From NCBI GenBank assembly GCA_052400625.1, contig JBQTGH010000009.1: a stretch of DNA of 64,000 bases, one strand, 5' to 3'. Of this stretch, positions 25,198-34,999 are shown in pieces. Position 1 is the stretch's first letter. Each line of letters opens with the position of its first letter. Under the pieces are notes generated by a model. That model had not been told where the DNA came from. It ran no database searches and saw nothing but the letters and a program-made list of their open reading frames with translations. The stretch comes from Thermophagus sp052400625 (lineage in GTDB: Bacteria; Bacteroidota; Bacteroidia; Bacteroidales; Marinilabiliaceae). Position numbers and translations under genes: made by a program.

Positions 25198-27327
25198 TTA
25201 ATCTATCAATCCTCGATGTTTCAGCATCGGTGTAATATCGGGTTCTTTTCCACGGAAATCCACAAACATTTTATTAAGGTTTTCAGAATTTCCTTTAGAA
25301 AGAATCATATCACGGAACCGCTGTCCATTTTCGCGGGTAAGGCCACCATTTTCCTGGAACCAGGCAAAAGCATCGTTATCGAGCATTTCGGCCCAGAGAT
25401 ATGCATAATAACCTGCGGCATAGCCATGTCCCCAGATATGCAGGAAATAGGGTGTAGAATATCTTGGCGGGATCTGAGGAATATCCAAGTTAAGTTTTTT
25501 CAATGCTTGTTTTTCGAAGGCCTCCACGTCGTCGATATTGTCGTCAACAGTAATGTTATGCCACTGCATGTCTAGACCGGCAGCAGCCAATACTTCGGCC
25601 AAGGCATACCCTTGGTTGAATTTAGAAGCCTTCACTACTTTTTCTACCAGTTCCTTAGGCATGGGTTCACCGGTTTCGTAGTGTTTGGCATAGTTATTAA
25701 ACACCTCAGGATAAAGGGCCCAGTGTTCGTTGATTTGAGAAGGCAATTCCACAAAATCTCGAGACACATTGGTTCCTGCCAGACTAGGATAAGTCTGATC
25801 CGAGAGAAGGCCATGCAAGGCGTGCCCGAACTCATGGAACATGGTGGTGACATTGTCGTAGCTCAACAAGGCAGGTTGTCCTTCTGCCGGCTTGGGGAAA
25901 TTGCAGACATTGTAAATTACCGGCTTGTGATTCATCAGTTTCGACTGACCAATAATTTCACTCATCCAAGCACCACCCGATTTATTATCGCGTTTAAAAT
26001 AATCGACATAAAACAGACCTACCGAACTGCCATCTTCATTGAAGATTTCAAACACCCGCATATCGTCACTATAAACAGGAATATCTTGACGTTCTTTGAA
26101 AGTAATTCCATAAAGCCTGGTAGCCGTATAAAAGACACCATCTTCCAGTACGCGGTTAAGCTCGAAATAAGGTTTTATTTCGCTTTCATCAAGGTCATAT
26201 TTGGCTTTTTGCAACTTGGCGGCATAGTAATTCCAATCCCAAGGTTCCAGTTTAAAATTACCCCCTTCCTTGTCGATGAGCTTTTGAAGTTCTTCGGCCT
26301 CTTTTTTGGCTTTTGCAACCGTAGCAGGCACCAAATTGGCCATAAATTTATTGGCGGCTTCAGGAGTCTGCGCCATCTGATCTTTCAGGTTCCACTCGGC
26401 ATAACTTTTAAAACCGAGCAGCTGGGCTTGCTCAGCGCGTATCTTAGCGATCCGTTTAAGGATGTCACGGGTATCGTTTTCGTCGCCCTGACTGGCACGG
26501 GACATCGATCTAAGGAACAATTCACGACGAATTTCGCGATTGTCGAGTGACGCCAGAAAAGGTTGCTGAGTAGTATTAAGCAATGGGAGCACATATACGG
26601 TTTTACCATCTTTTTCCTGCTTCAGAGCTTCCAGTTCAGCGTCGGACAAGCCTTTTAATTCATCTTTATCTTCCACAACCAAGCCACCTTTCTGTGCGGC
26701 AGCCAACAGCTTATTGGCATACTGCGTACTCAGCAAGGCTTCTTCCTCATTGAGTTTGCGCATTTTTGCCTTCGCCTCTGATGAAAGGTTAGCTCCGGAC
26801 AAAACAAATTTTTCGTAATAATAATCAACCAAACGTAGAGATTCGGAATCCAATTCCAATTGATCTCGTTGCTCATAAATGGCTTTCACCCTCTCAAACA
26901 GTTTTTCATTCAAAAAAACCGCATTATTAAGCCCAGCCAGTTTGGGAGCCATTTCTTCCTCTACAGCCTGTAATTCCGCATTGGTATTGGCTCCGGTAAG
27001 CATACTGAAAACTCCGTAAACCCTGCTCAACGTTTGTCCGCTTTTTTCCAGAGCCACCAATGTATTTTCGAAAGTAGGGGCTTCCGAGCTGTTGGCAATA
27101 GCGTCGATTTCAGCCAGTTTTTCTTCAATACCGGCCTCTAGAGCAGGTTTAAAATGACTGTCTTTAATGGCCGCAAAATCGGGCGCATGATAGGGTAACG
27201 TACTCTCTTTCATTAAAGGATTGTTTTTCAATTCCTCATCATTCTGATGAGCACTCTTTCCGTTGCCGCAAGCTGAAATCAGCACAGCCAGCACAACAGA
27301 AGTGATTAAATTAGTTTTTCGCATCAC
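25198..27327 (-). CDS. dcp: Peptidyl-dipeptidase Dcp, M3 family zinc metallopeptidase, lipoprotein
   Basis: Zinc oligopeptidase that removes C-terminal dipeptides from short peptides. The 709-residue product has a lipoprotein signal (VLAVLISACGNG, Cys about residue 20), so unlike the cytosolic E. coli enzyme it is probably anchored in the periplasm or outer membrane. The M3 zinc motif FHEFGHALHGLLS lies near residue 496, with the further M3 blocks LSYDNVTTMFHE, SRDFVELPSQINEHW, YFLHIWGHGYAAGYYAYLWAEM and a C-terminal ILSKGNSENLNKMF. The length fits Dcp. Single gene with a strong terminator. Confidence 0.95.
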   Translation of the reverse strand: MMRKTNLITSVVLAVLISACGNGKSAHQNDEELKNNPLMKESTLPYHAPDFAAIKDSHFKPALEAGIEEKLAEIDAIANSSEAPTFENTLVALEKSGQTLSRVYGVFSMLTGANTNAELQAVEEEMAPKLAGLNNAVFLNEKLFERVKAIYEQRDQLELDSESLRLVDYYYEKFVLSGANLSSEAKAKMRKLNEEEALLSTQYANKLLAAAQKGGLVVEDKDELKGLSDAELEALKQEKDGKTVYVLPLLNTTQQPFLASLDNREIRRELFLRSMSRASQGDENDTRDILKRIAKIRAEQAQLLGFKSYAEWNLKDQMAQTPEAANKFMANLVPATVAKAKKEAEELQKLIDKEGGNFKLEPWDWNYYAAKLQKAKYDLDESEIKPYFELNRVLEDGVFYTATRLYGITFKERQDIPVYSDDMRVFEIFNEDGSSVGLFYVDYFKRDNKSGGAWMSEIIGQSKLMNHKPVIYNVCNFPKPAEGQPALLSYDNVTTMFHEFGHALHGLLSDQTYPSLAGTNVSRDFVELPSQINEHWALYPEVFNNYAKHYETGEPMPKELVEKVVKASKFNQGYALAEVLAAAGLDMQWHNITVDDNIDDVEAFEKQALKKLNLDIPQIPPRYSTPYFLHIWGHGYAAGYYAYLWAEMLDNDAFAWFQENGGLTRENGQRFRDMILSKGNSENLNKMFVDFRGKEPDITPMLKHRGLID

Positions 27328-27557
27328 AATTAGATTGAATTTAGGTATAATTTAGGTGCTAGTTATCTCTTAACTAATACACTATTTGTAATAACCTGCT
27401 AATAAAATCGAACATTTTTTTGATCATCCGAACGTAAAGATCAGGCCACCTTTAGCAGATCAGATGAAACGGCATCAAAAAGGAAAAAACCTGACCGGTC
27501 AATCCTCTTCATTCAAAACATTACCCACCAATCAATCTCTCAATTCAAAAGATCAGG

Positions 27558-27585
27558 GAAAAAAGGTGTTCCTATAAGAACACCT
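27558..27585 (-). terminator. Terminator of the bTHX gene
   Basis: Perfect 8-bp stem AGGTGTTC/GAACACCT (27564-27571 with 27578-27585), 6-nt loop, then TTTTTTCCC on the minus strand, 7 bp after the stop codon of the small ribosomal protein gene. Confidence 0.85.
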
Positions 27586-27591
27586 CTAAAC

Positions 27592-27708
27592 CTATTCAAT
27601 CTTATTTTCTTTTTTAGCTTTCACCCTGTTCTTCTTTCGTGGCCGGGTATTGCCATAAGACTTTGCAAATAATTTTCCTTGTCTTGTCTTTTTGTCACCT
27701 TTTCCCAT
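27592..27708 (-). CDS. 30S ribosomal protein bTHX
   Basis: A 38-codon gene. The product starts MGKGDKKTRQGKLFAKSYGN and continues TRPRKKNRVKAKKENKIE. The MGKGDKKTR-GK-F--SYG-TRPRKK pattern is that of the small basic ribosomal protein Thx, which fills a cavity at the top of the 30S head and is widespread in Bacteroidota. ATG at 27708, stop TAG at 27592-27594, followed by a clean hairpin terminator, so it is a complete monocistronic gene. Half the residues are Lys, Arg or other charged types, as expected for an rRNA binder. Confidence 0.93.
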   Translation of the reverse strand: MGKGDKKTRQGKLFAKSYGNTRPRKKNRVKAKKENKIE

Positions 27709-27829
27709 AATCGATTAAAGTTTAAATTACAAAAATTTAAGTTATAATGATTTTGAAAATAGCTGTCAAAAAAACGACCACCCGCAAATATAAACAAAAA
27801 TGACAGGATTGGATGAACGCATTATCTCT

Positions 27830-28882
27830 TTAGTGCTCCACTTCAAAATATAATTTATAGTAATTCAATCCCTTTTCCGAATCGAACCCTCGTTCCAAAT
27901 GATCACGACGTCCATGAACATAGACATGAAAGTTTTTATCCAGCTTAAGCACTGACTTAAAATGCTTCTTCTCTGTCTTTACAGCAGTTTTGGCAATATC
28001 AAAGTTATCGTTGAGCGGTAGTTCCTTTTCCTCCTGGAACGCTTGGCGATAATCATTGAAGGCTTCAATAACTTCGGGATGACGAATGACCTGCTGCTCA
28101 AATTCATCCTTTTTAAAATTATTGTTTTTATTAAAAAAGTCGTATGAGCGATTCAGCATGTCAATCTGGTCGGGTTTGGGCACTTCATGTTCGTCATTAA
28201 AAACGTCGGTAACAAAATCTCTGCAAAGATTTAAATAGTTTTTGGTAAAGTAATAATTGTCTTCACGAGGCATAAGTCCAAGAAAATCATCTTTCCAGAA
28301 TCTGGCTTCCTGACCTTTGTTAATGTTGTCGACCATGGTTACTTTATAGCCGGCCTCTTTTTCAGTATTAAAGACAATGCATCCCTTATCCAGCTTTTTA
28401 ATATTTATTCCATCCTGAGTTCCCAGTTCGAACGTTTGATCTTTAAGATAAACCTTCAGAAAAGTCTCCTTATTCTCACTTTTAAATATACCAATAGCGT
28501 CAGTCACCTCGCCGTCGACAACACAATTACTGAAGTAGGCCATATAAAACTCACCCCCCCGGATTTTGGGATGGTTGGACTGTTCATACAGGTGTTCGGC
28601 CACTTTTATGGAGGTATCATAAAGTTGGTCGGGGCTTTCAAAAACGGCGGTTAACCATTGGAACATTAAGTTATTTTCCGGTTCTTCGTTTTCATCGGTA
28701 AAATTGAAATAAGCTTCGGTTTTAAAAGGTCGGAAAAAATAGGACAATAAAACATCTCCGACGGTTTCATCATCAAACAAACGCACCGGACTTTTAGAAA
28801 ACCTGACGGGTTCCCCTTCTGTACGACTACCTATTTGATGAATCACCAAATTCTCGATCTTCACCTGCGAATAATCAATCAT
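27830..28882 (-). CDS. Nucleoid-associated protein, NdpA/YejK (37-kDa) family
   Basis: Cytosolic protein of the family that includes E. coli YejK (NdpA), found with the nucleoid. The 350-residue product matches the family in length and pattern: an N-terminal part with VKIENLVIHQIGSRTEGEP, SYFFRPFKTEAYFNF, then MAYFSNCVVDGEVTDAIGIF, FKSENKETFLKV, KLDKGCIVFNTEKEAGYKV and a C-terminal domain ending in the basic VYVHGRRDHLERGFD. Role in nucleoid organisation is known only loosely for the family. A TAAATTTG -7 box lies about 20 bp upstream of the ATG. bTHX lies downstream on the same strand after about 120 bp. Confidence 0.88.
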   Translation of the reverse strand: MIDYSQVKIENLVIHQIGSRTEGEPVRFSKSPVRLFDDETVGDVLLSYFFRPFKTEAYFNFTDENEEPENNLMFQWLTAVFESPDQLYDTSIKVAEHLYEQSNHPKIRGGEFYMAYFSNCVVDGEVTDAIGIFKSENKETFLKVYLKDQTFELGTQDGINIKKLDKGCIVFNTEKEAGYKVTMVDNINKGQEARFWKDDFLGLMPREDNYYFTKNYLNLCRDFVTDVFNDEHEVPKPDQIDMLNRSYDFFNKNNNFKKDEFEQQVIRHPEVIEAFNDYRQAFQEEKELPLNDNFDIAKTAVKTEKKHFKSVLKLDKNFHVYVHGRRDHLERGFDSEKGLNYYKLYFEVEH

Positions 28883-28901
28883 ATATAAAAAAATTTACCT
28901 G

Positions 28902-28909
28902 CAAATTTA
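28902..28909 (-). promoter_or_regulatory. Putative -7 box of the YejK-like gene
   Basis: The minus strand reads TAAATTTG, an exact TAnnTTTG match, 20 bp before the start codon. Leader would be very short (about 14 nt). Confidence 0.5.
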
Positions 28910-28988
28910 GAAAAATCATATCGGAATTAGACTAAAAACATGTTCTCTTTATAGCTCTTTTTAAACCTCCCGTCTCTACTCACACAAA

Positions 28989-29031
28989 TTGTCCCCGCTT
29001 TTCCTTTATAATCAAGAAAAAGCAGGGACAA
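28989..29031. repeat. Inverted repeat in the gap before the glycosidase-like gene end
   Basis: TTGTCCCCGCTTTT and AAAAGCAGGGACAA pair with one mismatch over 14 bp around a 15-nt loop. Neither side carries a good T-run, so it is a hairpin of unknown role rather than a clear terminator. It lies in the 302-bp gap 28883-29184, where nothing else was recognised except a 10-bp partial match to the block-1 repeat (AACGAGCATG, 29089-29098). Confidence 0.5.
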
Positions 29032-29184
29032 TCAGTTAGGGTAAAGGTATCTTATGGAAACAATTCATAAGCCCTCTTAAGAGTCAACAACGAGCATGTG
29101 TTATAGTATTCTCTAACTGCACTAACCCGGAAATAATAACAAGGCGCCAGAGAAAACAAACAACACAATTTCAATCGATCAGAA

Positions 29185-31245
29185 TTAAAAACCATCAAAC
29201 CAATGACTGATGATTTTTTCTGCCGGTTTTCCCCGTACCGATGCGGCCTTTTCGAAGGCGGTATTCATATCGCGGGGCTCATATTTGGTGAAACGGTCGT
29301 AGTACATATATCCATGCGAAATTACGCCTTGGATATCCACGCTACTTTCGTTCACAGCCTGAAGAATACCATGATAAAGGTCGGCCTGCTCGTAAAAATC
29401 AACAGCCCAGTTATTAGCAGATGCTGAAACATCCAGCACTGGTTCAAGATGGCCGTAAGTATTGGCAGCCCCGTCTACAGATGGTGCCCATACCCATAGA
29501 ATCAAAGGTTTACTAAATCCGGAGAAATGGTTTAATATACCGGTCATCGCATCCTTAATTTGAGAAACGGAAGGATTAGTAATCTCAGTAATACTGGACA
29601 CCACAATACCAAAAGCATCAAACAAATCGACAAAACTGTCGGTATAGCTATCATCTTCAAAATATTGCCACTCGGAACCACCTTCATAGTTATCTGCGGT
29701 AAACGGTCTGGCAACCCCAAAATAAGCAATCTTTCCGCTATAAACACTTCTCACCTCACTGATGAGATCATTCCAATGTGTTTCATACAACGATTCTGAG
29801 CTAAAGGCATCCGGGCTGGTAGCATAGGAAAGACCATGGCCCAGAGAAATCCATTCCACCCCTTTTGATTCTGCGGTTTGGGCATATTCCTTCAATATCC
29901 TGGCATATTCCGAGAACCAGTCTTCCCAGAAGGCATCACTCAACTTTCCTCCACTAAAAACAATCTCGTTAAAGGACTTACCGTCCAATTTTTCTTCATC
30001 CTGAGGCCAGACACCAAACCAATACATCATATTGAGGTTTCGTTCCGACGCCTTGTCCGAAAGCGATTGGTATTGGCTTTGGCTCAACATCTCCCAGTCA
30101 TAATAAGTATTAGCTTTGGTACTCATAGCAACAGAGTCATTGCCTACGGCTGTGACAAATACCGGATCGAACACCGTCACGGTGTTGGCATTCATATCTT
30201 CAAGGCGTTCAAAGGTCTGCTCAAAAGCTTCCGGATAGAGTTCCTGCCCCATCCAGGGACCGGCGTCGAAGAGGGAAACCCCTTTAATAAAATCAGAGTT
30301 TTGTGAATTGATCCCAGACACTTTAGGATAAGCTATCAGAGAAATATCGTAGGTTTCATTTCCCTCAAACTCCCAGGAATACTGTATTGGAATATACTCC
30401 CCGGATACATCGGATGTCAAGGTACTAATACCCACCTCATTATTTTCGAAAGAAAACTTACCGTCAACATCGGTAGTAGCTGTCAATTCGCCAAAAAGAA
30501 TTTCAATATTATCCAGAAAAGTATTGGTTTCTGCAGACTTTAAAGTACCATTAATAATATAATTGCCAGCCGCAGACTCTGTAATAGTAATGGTGATGGA
30601 TACTTTGGAAGATTTACCTTGGTCGTCATCCACACTGACTTCCACCGTATTTTCTCCTATTTCTAAATGATAATTGGAATCCCAGTTAACGGTATAAGGT
30701 TCATCTTCCCAATGGTGGACACTATTTCCGTTAAATAAAAGATCTACCAACAAGATATTGCCATTTTCATCGGAAGCTTCTATTTCAAACGGGATGGTAG
30801 CACCTTTTTCAAAGATATCCCCATCTTTCGGTGAGATTATTGACACTTTGGGCGCATCCGGATCAAATACATCTTCCTCGGTAATAGTTATGGTTACCAT
30901 CTCTTTCGATGATTTACCTTGATCATCTTCCACCACACACTCCACGGTGTACTCTCCAACCTCCATATCCCGGGTATCCATATCGTAAACAAATGGTCCA
31001 GACTCCCAATGATAAACACTCTCACCACTGATTCTCAAGTCGACCAACAATATATTTCCGTCAACGTCAGAAGCTTCGATTTCAAAGGGAATAAGGGAAC
31101 CCTTTTTAAATTGGTCTCCATCTTCAGGAGAAAGGATTGTTACCTTAGGGGCTTGGGGTTCCGGCTCACTCCCTTCTTCTTTATCTGAGCAACCCCAAAT
31201 AAGAAGAAGAAAGAAGATGCAAAAAAAAGGAAGTGAAGTTTTCAT
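29185..31245 (-). CDS. Surface lipoprotein with two Ig-like repeats and a glycoside hydrolase-like TIM barrel
   Basis: Probable extracellular carbohydrate-active enzyme. The 686-residue product has a lipoprotein signal (LLLIWGCSD, Cys19), then two tandem, closely similar Ig-like domains (about 33-128 and 129-222; each has PKV(T/S)I(L/I)SP-DGD, PFEIEASD--GNILLVDL and DDQGKSSK), a small carboxypeptidase-like domain (about 228-305) and a C-terminal barrel (about 310-686). The barrel shows FIKGVSLFDAGPW, FERLEDMNANTVTVFDP, WFGVWPQDEEK, WISLGHGLSYA and the C-terminal RGKPAEKIISHWF, a tail seen in clan A glycosidases of the GH113/related type. The exact family and substrate are uncertain. A single gene; a block-repeat copy lies directly upstream and ends at its ATG. 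Confidence 0.82.
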   Translation of the reverse strand: MKTSLPFFCIFFLLLIWGCSDKEEGSEPEPQAPKVTILSPEDGDQFKKGSLIPFEIEASDVDGNILLVDLRISGESVYHWESGPFVYDMDTRDMEVGEYTVECVVEDDQGKSSKEMVTITITEEDVFDPDAPKVSIISPKDGDIFEKGATIPFEIEASDENGNILLVDLLFNGNSVHHWEDEPYTVNWDSNYHLEIGENTVEVSVDDDQGKSSKVSITITITESAAGNYIINGTLKSAETNTFLDNIEILFGELTATTDVDGKFSFENNEVGISTLTSDVSGEYIPIQYSWEFEGNETYDISLIAYPKVSGINSQNSDFIKGVSLFDAGPWMGQELYPEAFEQTFERLEDMNANTVTVFDPVFVTAVGNDSVAMSTKANTYYDWEMLSQSQYQSLSDKASERNLNMMYWFGVWPQDEEKLDGKSFNEIVFSGGKLSDAFWEDWFSEYARILKEYAQTAESKGVEWISLGHGLSYATSPDAFSSESLYETHWNDLISEVRSVYSGKIAYFGVARPFTADNYEGGSEWQYFEDDSYTDSFVDLFDAFGIVVSSITEITNPSVSQIKDAMTGILNHFSGFSKPLILWVWAPSVDGAANTYGHLEPVLDVSASANNWAVDFYEQADLYHGILQAVNESSVDIQGVISHGYMYYDRFTKYEPRDMNTAFEKAASVRGKPAEKIISHWFDGF

Positions 31246-31246
31246 T

Positions 31247-31386
31247 AGTATAAAAGTTATTTAAGTTATTGATTTCCGAAGTATCACCGAGACATCTGGC
31301 AGGAAGGGACAGGCAGAAAGAACTCGCATGGCAAGGCCTTTTTTTATACATATTCTTGTTGTGACAAATGATATCATGCTCGAATT
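31247..31386 (-). repeat. Dispersed block repeat, copy upstream of the glycosidase-like gene
   Basis: In transcript sense (minus): TTCGAGCATGATATC (block 1, partial), TTTGTCACAACAAGAATATG then TATAAA (block 2), CATGCGAGTTC (block 3), about 45 bp of extra sequence, then CAATAACTTAAATAACTTTTATACT ending 2 bp from the ATG at 31245 (block 5). Block order matches the copies at 8765 and 53997; only the spacing between blocks 3 and 5 differs. Confidence 0.7.
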
Positions 31387-31895
31387 AGAATAACAAATTT
31401 TAGCTAAGTAGGCACTGCCCTTGTCTGGTCAAATAATATTCACAGTAAGGACAGAGATTTTATTTTTAAATCTTAGAAAAATTCACCTAAAGAAGTCGAA
31501 AGTATATGACCGGGCCACATAGAAAGTCCAAAATAATCTTAAAATCTAAAACAAACAATTCAGGAAAATTCAAATCAACAGCAATGCAAATAAGCATCAA
31601 TCCTAATTCACATTAATATACATTTTTTTATACGAACAACATTCAAAAATGTTTTATCTCTATTCAAAATATCATAAAACAATATTAATTACGCCATTAT
31701 GCATACCATATTTTACCTAAAAAAACATTTTTTTGTATCACCTCAAAGAATAAAACAATTACTTTTACAACGCAAAAACGGGAAAAACAGATATTGAAAT
31801 TCAAAACTTCAAGCCAGTATTGTGGTTATTAAATTTCCCGAATATCGTTGAAATCCAACTCAACATTTGATCCCAAAAAATAAAAGCATCGAAGG

Positions 31896-31919
31896 TTTAA
31901 CGTTTCAATTCACGTTAAA
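31896..31919. repeat. Perfect 8-bp inverted repeat just upstream of a start codon
   Basis: TTTAACGT and ACGTTAAA (31896-31903 and 31912-31919) are perfect complements around an 8-bp spacer, 21 bp before the ATG at 31941. Symmetry and position would suit an operator or a leader hairpin. Confidence 0.5.
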
Positions 31920-31940
31920 AAACGATAAAAATCATAAGTC

Positions 31941-34901
31941 ATGCGAAGGTTTACAATTGCACTACTCTATATTTTTTTCTTAGTTCAGGTTTATGGCCAA
32001 TATTACTCTTCAGGTTCAGATCCGGCTTCCATAAATTGGAAGCAAATCAATTCCGATCGTTTCAGGCTGGTATTTCCTGATGAATTTTCAGAAGCAGCAC
32101 TTGACCTAAGTTTTTATTTAGATAGCATTGCCCCCAAGGTAGAAGCATTGCTCAATCATAGACCACGCAAGATTAATATCTTAATACACGGACATTCCAC
32201 CTATAGTAATGGCTTTGTATCATGGGCTCCACGACGCATTGAATTATATCCCACTCCAGACCAGAAGAACTATAGTACCGACTGGCTTCGTCAACTGGCT
32301 ATTCATGAATATCGACATGTGGTACAGATCGATAAGCTAAGGAAAGGCTTTACCAAAGTGGCTTCATGGTTTTCCGGTCAACAAGCTACGGGTGCCGTTC
32401 TTGGTGCGTATATTCCCTTATGGTTCATGGAAGGAGATGCAGTAATAACAGAGACCACCCTATCGAACAGCGGACGAGGAAGGTTGCCCTCATTCACACA
32501 ACCTCTGAGAGCAAGACTGGTGGAGTATGGATATGACCATTTTGATAAAGCTTATCTTGGATCCTACAAAGAATTTATTCCCGATTATTACAAGTCGGGA
32601 TACTACTTCACTGCAGCAGTTCGACAACGTTACGGAGCCCAAATTTGGTCAGATGTCATTGATAATACAGGACGTAATAGCTGGTCGCTGATCCCCTTTC
32701 GTCAAGCCTTGCGAAAAACCGGCTTTCGGAATCAAAGACTACTTTACAATGCTGTCTTTGACAGTCTTGTCACTCAATGGAAAAAGTATGACAACAATGT
32801 CATTCCCTCCAATTTCAAGCTCATAGCAGAAGGAAAGGACGACTATACAAACATAGAATACCCCGTAGTCACCAACCAAGGAGAAATTTTTGCTCAGATC
32901 AGCGGTCCCGGCCAACGAACACAAATTGTTCGAATCTTACCAAATGGCATTCAAGAGCCTTTGGTATATACAGGAGCTAGAAACAATGACCCCATCACGG
33001 CCAATGATAGGTGGGTAGCCTGGACAGAATTCAAGTCTCACATCCGCTGGGAAAATGCAGACTATTCCATCGTCAGGATTTACAATAAACTCAATGGTCA
33101 AACCCAAAACCTCACCTCCAGGTCCCGATACTTCTCTCCGGCCCTTACCTCTAACTCTGACACACTCGCAGTGGTAGAAAGCACAACAGATTATCGATTT
33201 TATATCACACTTATTGATATAAATTCAGGAAATTCCATAAAAAGGATACCTACCCCTAGCAACGCTTTTCCGATGCACCCCTCGTGGAGTGACCAAAAAC
33301 ATGAATTGGTCATGGTTCTTCTGACCGAATCGGGAAAAATCATATCAACGCTAAATACGAAAACCAATGAATGGGTAACCGTTCGCGCTCCCTCCTTCGA
33401 TGAACCAATGTATCCGACAAAAAGAGGAGATTACATCTGGTTTGCTGCTTCAACGCCTAACTCGGAAGAAATTTTCCGCATATCCACCAAAACAGGTGCC
33501 ACAACCCAAATGACTCAATCACGTTTTGGGGCCTCCTATCCGGCTCTATCGGACAAAGACTCCCTACTCTATTGCGATTATTCACCACGAGGATACCGGT
33601 TGGTTAAGATTTCAGCAGATCAAACAATGAAAAAAGAGGTTTCTCCAGCTAATTTGACCAATCAACTTGTAAAAAAGCTTAAGGCACAAGAGCCGGAAAT
33701 CCCTGTTTATTCCACTATGGAAAACCCAGAAATCGAGCCTTACAGCAAATGGAACCTTTTCAATTTCCATTCGTGGGCGCCGGCCTATTTTAACATCAAC
33801 GATATGGAGCTATATCCAGGGTTCGCTTTGATGAGTCAAAATCTTCTGGGAACGGCTGTCATTACTGCCGGCTTTAATGGTGCAAAATCAAAGAGTCATG
33901 AAAAATACCACATAGGTTTCAAATGGCGGGGCTGGTTTCCCATTTTTAATTTTGATATAAAATGGGGGGATAACAAGGAAACATTCAATGACGTATTAAT
34001 CGACTTCAATAGTTTTTATTCACTGAATCAACAGGAAAAGGAAAATCATCTAAAACTAGAAGCAGGAGCAAGTCTTCCTTTTTACCTGAGCCAAGGAAAA
34101 TGGCAACGATTTCTCCAATTGGGAAGTGAGCTGGAATGGCAGAGCATCAGCAACCAAAACTATATCCAATCCATTTATTCTACAATTGGGAACTATGCTT
34201 TTCAGACCAGTGAAAACCTTATAAAATTGCCAAACCAGGATTACCTGGGAATGGAATATTCTATCTATTTCCACAATAAACTCAGAGGCTCCACTCGTGA
34301 TGTAAATACCCGCTGGGGTCAAGCGGTCAGCATACTTTACAGGCATACACCTTGGGGCAATTTTAAAGCAGGAAAAAACTATGGAATTAGTAGCCGCCTT
34401 TACCTCCCCGGAATCTTAAAACATCATGCCCTGGTGTTGGACAACCAGTGGCAAAAAAAGGTTGGAGGAGATACAATCAGCACTGAATCGAACTACCTTA
34501 CATATTTAAAATTCAATGATCTTTTAGACCTTCCGAGAGGATATCAAAGCATATACAATGATGAGATGTATATTTTTAACGCAACATATCAAATGCCGCT
34601 TTGGAATCCCGACTGGTCGTTGCCAGGATTGCTATACATCAAGCGGTTCCGGTTACATCTTTTCTTCGATGCTGCAATGGCAAAATACGAACTTCAAGAA
34701 AAAGCAAGCACAAGGGCCATCAAATTATCAAACACCTACACCTCCACGGGAATCGAATTAATGAGTGACATTCACGCTTTCAGATTCATCCTTCCATTCT
34801 CCATCGGATATAGGGGAGGATATCGGAACGGAGACAATTCATTGTTCCATGAACTCATTATTTCCACCAGTTTCAACAATTTCCTAGTCAGCAAAAAATA
34901 A
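31941..34901 (+). CDS. Secreted metallopeptidase-like / beta-propeller / outer-membrane barrel protein
   Basis: Envelope protein combining three parts in 986 residues. After a signal peptide (1-20, ending VYGQ) comes a gluzincin-like domain with the zinc motif HEYRHVVQ (His122, Glu123, His126) and a downstream WFMEGDAV (Glu164, probable third ligand), as in peptidase MA-type domains. Residues about 290-570 hold TolB/PD40-like blades (FAQISGPGQRTQIVRILP, SPALTSNSDTLAVVES, MHPSWSDQKHELVMV, YPALSDKDSLLYCDYSPRGY). Residues about 610-986 look like an outer-membrane barrel, with alternating aromatic strands and a final FNNFLVSKK. Whether it cuts peptides is not known. It is a single gene, divergent from the glycosidase-like lipoprotein. 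Confidence 0.82.
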   Translation: MRRFTIALLYIFFLVQVYGQYYSSGSDPASINWKQINSDRFRLVFPDEFSEAALDLSFYLDSIAPKVEALLNHRPRKINILIHGHSTYSNGFVSWAPRRIELYPTPDQKNYSTDWLRQLAIHEYRHVVQIDKLRKGFTKVASWFSGQQATGAVLGAYIPLWFMEGDAVITETTLSNSGRGRLPSFTQPLRARLVEYGYDHFDKAYLGSYKEFIPDYYKSGYYFTAAVRQRYGAQIWSDVIDNTGRNSWSLIPFRQALRKTGFRNQRLLYNAVFDSLVTQWKKYDNNVIPSNFKLIAEGKDDYTNIEYPVVTNQGEIFAQISGPGQRTQIVRILPNGIQEPLVYTGARNNDPITANDRWVAWTEFKSHIRWENADYSIVRIYNKLNGQTQNLTSRSRYFSPALTSNSDTLAVVESTTDYRFYITLIDINSGNSIKRIPTPSNAFPMHPSWSDQKHELVMVLLTESGKIISTLNTKTNEWVTVRAPSFDEPMYPTKRGDYIWFAASTPNSEEIFRISTKTGATTQMTQSRFGASYPALSDKDSLLYCDYSPRGYRLVKISADQTMKKEVSPANLTNQLVKKLKAQEPEIPVYSTMENPEIEPYSKWNLFNFHSWAPAYFNINDMELYPGFALMSQNLLGTAVITAGFNGAKSKSHEKYHIGFKWRGWFPIFNFDIKWGDNKETFNDVLIDFNSFYSLNQQEKENHLKLEAGASLPFYLSQGKWQRFLQLGSELEWQSISNQNYIQSIYSTIGNYAFQTSENLIKLPNQDYLGMEYSIYFHNKLRGSTRDVNTRWGQAVSILYRHTPWGNFKAGKNYGISSRLYLPGILKHHALVLDNQWQKKVGGDTISTESNYLTYLKFNDLLDLPRGYQSIYNDEMYIFNATYQMPLWNPDWSLPGLLYIKRFRLHLFFDAAMAKYELQEKASTRAIKLSNTYTSTGIELMSDIHAFRFILPFSIGYRGGYRNGDNSLFHELIISTSFNNFLVSKK

Positions 34902-34999
34902 TTTTTAAAAAACAATAAGCTTGAATTAATAAAGACAAACAATTATTTGGAAAAGAAGTTTGTATGAAACCCATTAAACAAATTCCTCAAAAAAGGGAA

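Larger units (their letters stand above)
31246..31940. other. 695-bp divergent intergenic region
   Basis: Lies between the glycosidase-like gene (minus) and the metallopeptidase-like gene (plus). It holds the block repeat at 31247-31386 and an inverted repeat at 31896-31919. The stretch 31400-31890 is strongly AT-rich with no open frame of protein character. Confidence 0.6.

Noticed and set aside
29089..29098. Additional copy of the block-1 repeat (AACGAGCATG)
   Set aside because: Only 10 bases match and no other block follows in order; may be chance.
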